Shown: positions 60,216-64,000 of the stretch, piece by piece
Layout of the letters: each line of letters opens with the position of its first letter
Numbering within the stretch: position 1 is the stretch's first letter
Origin: Micromonospora inositola
GTDB taxonomy: Bacteria > Actinomycetota > Actinomycetes > Mycobacteriales > Micromonosporaceae
Assembly: GCF_900090285.1 (NCBI RefSeq)
Contig: NZ_LT607754.1
Coordinates: 5,234,001 to 5,298,000 of the forward strand
Length of the DNA stretch: 64,000 nucleotides
Reading direction: 5' to 3'
Notes under the pieces: model-generated
What the model was told of the DNA's origin: nothing
What the model saw: the letters and a program-made list of their open reading frames with translations, nothing else
Database searches by the model: none
Program-made: the position numbers and the translations under genes

Positions 60216-60435
60216 GCGACACGAGGACCAGGCCACTGTCGTGGACGCGCTGATCGAGGACGGGCTGCTGCCGAACCTTGAGATCGCCAACACCAAGAAC
60301 TTCCTGCGCAGCCTGCACTTCCGACGCTCCCGCACCGGGCCGCTCGGCAGGCGATCGGCGCAGCCAAGGCCAGGGTGAACAGGTTCAGGTCACACTGACG
60401 TGGTCTCGGGCCGGCGGCGACCCATACTTGTCGCC

Positions 60436-61254
60436 ATGCTCTGGGGCGTCAGCGGTCCACTCTTCCTCCTCGACTACCTGGCGGCGGTCGCCGGTGCGCT
60501 GGTCGTCGCGCTGGCGATCAGGTCGCTGACCGGCTGGCGTACCCGGGGTGAACCGCCGAGCACCGTTGAGCTGGCGTACCTCAACGACCGGGCCGGCCTG
60601 GCCTGCCAGGTCGGCCTGGCGGCGCTGCACCGGGTCGGCGCGGTACGCCGCGGTGAGCTGTCGACCCTGTCGGTCGACGGGCCGCCGCCGCCCGGCTCGG
60701 CCCCGCTGGTCCGGGCCCTGCACGCCGCGCTGCGCCGGCCGCAGACCTGGGCGGCCGCGCTCGCCGACCCCGCGGTGGCCCGGGCCCTGCGGCGGATGGT
60801 CGGCCGGCTGGTCCGCGACGGCTGGCTGCTCACCCCGGCGCAGCGCCGCCGGATGGCCGTCGGCACGCTGCCGCTGTTCGGCGTGGCCGCCGTCGGGGTG
60901 ACCCGGCTGGTCGACAGCGCGGTCGAGGGGCGTACCGCCGGCGGGCCCGCGTCCGTTGCCGGCCTCCTGCTGTGCTGCCTGGCCACCGCACTGGCCGGCT
61001 GGTGGCTGTGCGAGGTGCCGGAGATCGGGGTGGTCGCCCGCCGGCTGCTGCGCCGGCAGCGCCGCGCGCACGCCGAGCTGGCGCCGGAGCGCCGGCCGGC
61101 GTGGAGCGAGCGCGGCACGGACGAGCTGCTGACGGCGATGGCGCTGTTCGGACCGCGCCCGCTGCTGGCGGTCGACCCCCGGCTCGCCGAGCTGGTCGGC
61201 GTCGACGCCGACCGCACCCGTCCGGCCGCCCAGGCCCCAGCCGGGCGCCGCTGA
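60436..61254 (+). CDS. TIGR04222-type membrane protein
   Basis: The 272-aa protein from ATG 60436 has an N-terminal span (LFLLDYLAAVAGALVVALAI). TVELAYLNDRAGLACQVGLA and ALHRVGAVRRGELSTLSVDG follow, a winged-helix-like part typical of TIGR04222 proteins. Two more spans come near residues 140-200 (AVGTLPLFGVAAVGVTRLVD, VAGLLLCCLATALAGWWL). The hypothetical family usually has a Gly/Cys-rich tail; here the tail is short. The function is unknown. Confidence 0.8.
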   Translation: MLWGVSGPLFLLDYLAAVAGALVVALAIRSLTGWRTRGEPPSTVELAYLNDRAGLACQVGLAALHRVGAVRRGELSTLSVDGPPPPGSAPLVRALHAALRRPQTWAAALADPAVARALRRMVGRLVRDGWLLTPAQRRRMAVGTLPLFGVAAVGVTRLVDSAVEGRTAGGPASVAGLLLCCLATALAGWWLCEVPEIGVVARRLLRRQRRAHAELAPERRPAWSERGTDELLTAMALFGPRPLLAVDPRLAELVGVDADRTRPAAQAPAGRR

Positions 61255-61338
61255 TCGAGGGCCGACCGCCCGCGGTTCGGGCAGCGGGCGGTCGTGTCGG
61301 CGTAGGTTGAGGCGCGCGCCGGGCAGTATGATCCGAGT

Positions 61339-61629
61339 ATGACGAAGCGTGTGACCGTGAGCCTGCCCGATGACGTGGCGGCGTACCTCGACGGTGAGGA
61401 GAACGCTTCGGCGGCCGTCACCGACGCGCTGCGTGCCCGCATGGACCGCGCCGCCGCCACCGCCGCCATGCTGCGGGCGGTCGGCATCGACGTGACCGAG
61501 GTCGGCCGCGAACGGGTGCGTGGCACGCTGCCCCGCCCGACCGCCGAGCAGCGGGCGGAGAACGCCCGGCGCCGGGACATGCTCCGGGCCGGGACCTGGC
61601 CCGCTGACGGCTCCGTCACCGCCGCCTGA
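61339..61629 (+). CDS. antitoxin-like ribbon-helix-helix protein
   Basis: The 96-aa protein starts MTKRVTVSLPDDVAAYLDGE and ASAAVTDALRARMDRA, a MetJ/Arc-type beta strand plus two helices. The charged C-terminal half (LPRPTAEQRAENARRRDMLR) would wrap the toxin. The last base is shared with the first base of the PIN gene, the usual coupling of a VapBC-like module. Confidence 0.85.
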   Translation: MTKRVTVSLPDDVAAYLDGEENASAAVTDALRARMDRAAATAAMLRAVGIDVTEVGRERVRGTLPRPTAEQRAENARRRDMLRAGTWPADGSVTAA

Positions 61630-62048
61630 TGCGCGACGACGACATCGAGATCCGGGCCGTCCTGGACAGCTCCGCGATACTGTCCTACTCCCGGGCGCAC
61701 GTCCACGTCGGTGAGCTGCTGGTCGACATCGCCGACGAGGGCGCATACGTGGGGCTGCCGACGGTGGCGCTGCTGGACGCGTACGCGCAGATTAGGACCG
61801 ACCAGCCGGCCAGTGCCCGGCTGGGAGTGCTGGCCACCCTGCCCGGCGTCGCGGTGCTCCCCCTGACGGCCGCCGACGCCGCGGCGGTCGCCGCCACGGT
61901 CCGCCTGGTCAAGGGTGACCTCGCCCGCGCGCACTGCGTCTGGGCCGCGCTCGCGCACGACGCCTACTATTTGACCAGTGAGCCGCACCTGGTCCCGGCG
62001 GTCATCGCCCCCGAGTTGGTGCACTACATCCCGCTTGACGACGCGTGA
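61629..62048 (+). CDS. PIN-domain toxin, VapC-like
   Basis: The 139-aa protein has the PIN acidic set: AVLDSSAILSYSR (first Asp, residue about 12), VGLPTVALLDAYAQIR in place of the usual E-containing helix, and KGDLARAHCVWAALAHDAYY with the third Asp. The last motif ends LTSEPHLVPAV where T-x-D is normal. PIN RNases cut tRNA or rRNA. The missing second and fourth acids make full activity uncertain. Confidence 0.8.
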   Translation: MRDDDIEIRAVLDSSAILSYSRAHVHVGELLVDIADEGAYVGLPTVALLDAYAQIRTDQPASARLGVLATLPGVAVLPLTAADAAAVAATVRLVKGDLARAHCVWAALAHDAYYLTSEPHLVPAVIAPELVHYIPLDDA

Positions 62049-62128
62049 CCAGAGGCTGATCACGTGGTCGGGTGGCGGGTGGTGACGGCACCCGGGAGCC
62101 GGTGACTGCCGCGGCCTGAAGTCGGCCC

Positions 62129-62317
62129 GTGCCCCTGCTCGCCGAACCCGCCTCGTACCGGGTAGCGCAGCGCGCCGGCTTCGCCGCGGAAGGCACGAAG
62201 GGCGGCGAGGGCCACCACGCGGACGGTTGGCACGACATGCACCTGCATGCCCACCTCGACAGCGACGCCGCGACTGAGGCGATCAAGGCGGTCGACGTGA
62301 CCGCGCCCGCCGGGTGA
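62129..62317 (+). pseudogene. C-terminal fragment of a GNAT acetyltransferase
   Basis: The 62-codon frame reads EPASYRVAQRAGFAAEGTKG followed by GEGHHADGWHDMHLHAHLDS. The motif N/P-x-S-x-RVAxRAGF and the end WHDMxLHA are typical of GNAT C-termini. The acetyl-CoA loop is missing, so it is not functional. Confidence 0.6.
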
Positions 62318-62397
62318 CCGGTCAACCGGCGGGCGGCTCCCGGCCGCGCTGCCGCACTCCGCGCCGAAGGTCATCGCGAAGCGAGCAGGCCGGGGAA

Positions 62398-63882
62398 TCA
62401 GCGGAGTTGGCCGGCCGCGTGGATCACGCTCGCGAGGTCCTGCACCTCCGCGTCGTCGGTGGCGGCGGCCGCCCGCTCCGCGATCGCCGCCAGATCGTCC
62501 AGGCGCACCTCCCGGCCGTCCGGGCCACCCTGCAGCGCCTGGGCAAAGTAGCCAGCCGCGTAGCAGGTCCGCAACCGCGGGGACGCCTCCCCGAACTTCC
62601 GGTTCACGCCGGCGACCGTCACCGACTCGTACGTCTCGGCGGCCTCACGCTTCGTCGGATCGGTCCAGTGCACCTGCACGCGGGCGATCCGGGCCGACGG
62701 GGGCGCCCCGTCGGCGAGTCGGACGGCATAGAGCGCCGTGACGCTGTGCCCCGGTCCGACCTCGCCGCCGTCGACGCGGTCGTCGCGGAAGTCCTCATCG
62801 TTGAGTGCCCGGTTGTCGTACCCGATCAGGCGGTAGGACCGCACGGATGTCGGTTCGAAGCTCACCTGCACCTTGGCGTCGAGCGCCCGGACACTCAGCG
62901 TCGCGGGCAACTGTCGTACGAACACCTTCCGGGCCTGGGCACGCTCGCCGACGTACACCACGAAGCCGTCGCCCCGATCGGCCAGTTGCTCCATCAACTC
63001 GTCGCCGTACTCGCTGCCGACCCCCACGCCGAGCAGGGCGATCTCCTTCTCCGCCTCGTCGCGCACCCGGCGCAGGATCGGCTCCGCGTCGGTCCTGCCG
63101 GCGTTGGCGAGCCCGTCGGAGAGCACGATCACGCGGTTCGTCCGGCCGGGGCGGAACCCCTCGCGGGCCACCCGGTAGCCGAGCACCAGGCCGGCTTCGA
63201 GGTTCGTGCTGTCCCGCGTACGAAGGGAATCGATGGCGTCGTGCAGCTGGTCGGCGTCGGAGATGCGGGTCATCTCCCGAACCACCCGGGCCTCGCCGCT
63301 GAACTCGACGACGGCGATGGAGTCGGTCGGGCGCAACTGGTCCACGAGCGTGTGCAGCGCGTCCTGCACGAGGTCGAGCCGTCCGGGCTCGCCCATCGAT
63401 CCGGAGACATCGACGACGAAGGTGAGGGCTGCGTCCGGACGGCTCTCCTCGTCCTCCGACCGGGTCTGCAATCCGACCCGCATCAACCGGACCTCCCCGG
63501 ACACCTCGTGGGTGTCGGGAAGGCGGGCGCCGTCAACGTGTACGGCGAACCCGTCGCCGGCCGGCTCGGCGTAGTCCTGCCGGAAGGAGTTCACGAACTC
63601 CTCGGGCCGCACCGCGGTCCGCTCGGGCAACCGTCCGTCCATGATGAGCCGGCGGGCGTAGCCGTACGACGCCGTGTCGACGTCGACGCCGAAGGTGGAG
63701 CGCGGGTCGTCCTCCGTTGCGGTCTCGTCACCACCGGACCACGGCGTGCCGTCGTGGTGCCGGACGGATCCCGGGGCCGCGCCGCTCTGCCGTGCGTCCT
63801 GCCCTCCGGCAGTGCAAGCCGTGATCGTCATCGTGATCGCCAGCACTGCGAGCAGCAGCGGCGACCGTCGCATGTGGGCCAT
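62398..63882 (-). CDS. von Willebrand factor type A lipoprotein (YfbK-like)
   Basis: ATG 63882 follows GGGAGGATCCG. The 494-aa product has a lipoprotein signal (RRSPLLLAVLAITMTITACT, lipobox ITAC with Cys near residue 23). A YfbK-type N-terminal domain follows (STFGVDVDTASYGYARRLIM, EFVNSFRQDYAEPAGDGFAV), then a VWA domain with MIDAS DVSGSMGEPGRLDLVQDALH and FSGEARVV. The C-terminal DUF3520-like region is LVQ-rich (SVTALYAVRLADGAPPSARI, DLASVIHAAGQL). It is likely an envelope adhesion or scaffold protein. Confidence 0.92.
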   Translation of the reverse strand: MAHMRRSPLLLAVLAITMTITACTAGGQDARQSGAAPGSVRHHDGTPWSGGDETATEDDPRSTFGVDVDTASYGYARRLIMDGRLPERTAVRPEEFVNSFRQDYAEPAGDGFAVHVDGARLPDTHEVSGEVRLMRVGLQTRSEDEESRPDAALTFVVDVSGSMGEPGRLDLVQDALHTLVDQLRPTDSIAVVEFSGEARVVREMTRISDADQLHDAIDSLRTRDSTNLEAGLVLGYRVAREGFRPGRTNRVIVLSDGLANAGRTDAEPILRRVRDEAEKEIALLGVGVGSEYGDELMEQLADRGDGFVVYVGERAQARKVFVRQLPATLSVRALDAKVQVSFEPTSVRSYRLIGYDNRALNDEDFRDDRVDGGEVGPGHSVTALYAVRLADGAPPSARIARVQVHWTDPTKREAAETYESVTVAGVNRKFGEASPRLRTCYAAGYFAQALQGGPDGREVRLDDLAAIAERAAAATDDAEVQDLASVIHAAGQLR

Positions 63883-64000
63883 CGGATCCTCCCGGGCGGG
63901 CTGGGGGCAGGCGACCCGGCCACAGCGTGCCGGATCTGTTCCGGTCATTGACGCAGACCAGCAGCGAGGCGGATCCCGTCGTGGCCGAGCCGATACGCAA
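63883..64000. other. upstream region of the VWA lipoprotein gene
   Basis: Holds the ribosome binding site and probably the promoter. No further gene can be supported before the window edge. Confidence 0.4.

Noticed and set aside
60230..60376. Forward stretch with VVDALIEDGLLPNLEIANTK
   Set aside because: Protein-like and possibly a gene tail, but too short and without a family match, so not listed as a feature.
1..64000. CRISPR arrays, rRNA or tRNA genes
   Set aside because: No regularly spaced repeats of 25-40 bases, no tRNA T-loop/anticodon patterns and no rRNA segments were seen.

Overview
The window looks like chromosomal DNA of a high-GC filamentous actinomycete, most likely Micromonosporaceae or a close relative. 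Third codon positions are almost all G or C, GTG and TTG starts are common, and many gene families are actinobacterial (DUF6230, DUF6114, LtrA, TIGR04222, Eis-like acetyltransferase, F420-type LLM protein, WYL regulators). I see no rRNA, tRNA or CRISPR array. All calls come from reading the sequence and protein motifs; no database search was possible.

Bases 1-5.4 kb hold the tail of an MDR oxidoreductase, a frameshifted tyrosine recombinase, a GNAT acetyltransferase, a TetA-like MFS pump and an unknown 172-aa protein. Bases 5.4-14.0 kb form an accessory island. A complete Tn7-like transposition module (TnsA-like, TnsB, TnsC, TniQ; 6.04-10.98 kb) has three overlapping gene junctions. Facing it on the minus strand is a probable cargo block: a CBS-domain protein with a HEPN-type RX4H motif, translationally coupled to a helicase-like protein whose NTPase motifs are degenerate, followed by a Cys-rich HTH protein. 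Bases 14.2-15.8 kb are a graveyard: a NACHT-type ATPase fragment joined to an MFS fragment joined to a TraR/DksA zinc-finger gene, then a 48-bp perfect palindrome, a recombinase fragment and repeated 19-bp elements.

Bases 15.8-18.8 kb carry an OsmC protein and a DUF6114/DUF6230 exported-protein cluster. Bases 19.5-29.2 kb are a poly-gamma-glutamate locus: a secreted C39-like peptidase, a secreted gamma-glutamyltranspeptidase (CapD-like), a CapA-like metallophosphatase, a double-sensor membrane protein without an output domain, PgsB/CapB ligase, PgsC/CapC and a membrane-anchored NlpC/P60 hydrolase. The last four are tightly packed. Together they could make, export, trim or anchor a gamma-linked glutamate polymer.

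Bases 29.2-47 kb are mostly housekeeping or metabolic: an OFA-family MFS with its 41-aa small subunit, SDRs, patatin, peroxiredoxin, cytochrome bd oxidase (cydAB) with a palindromic operator over the cydA start, an acyltransferase, an HTH/DUF4180 pair, GDPD, a UMF1 transporter, thymidine kinase and a divergent HxlR/NmrA pair. Bases 47-64 kb include a second tyrosine recombinase, a WYL regulator, a divergent MarR/MFS pair, a large multipass membrane protein with a GHSQGS motif, epoxide hydrolase, MDR oxidoreductase, LtrA, a VapBC-like pair and a VWA lipoprotein. These are interspersed with degraded fragments (ABC-F, LuxR-type ATPase, alpha/beta hydrolase, GNAT). The number of frameshifts in otherwise recognisable genes suggests either real decay or some sequencing error.
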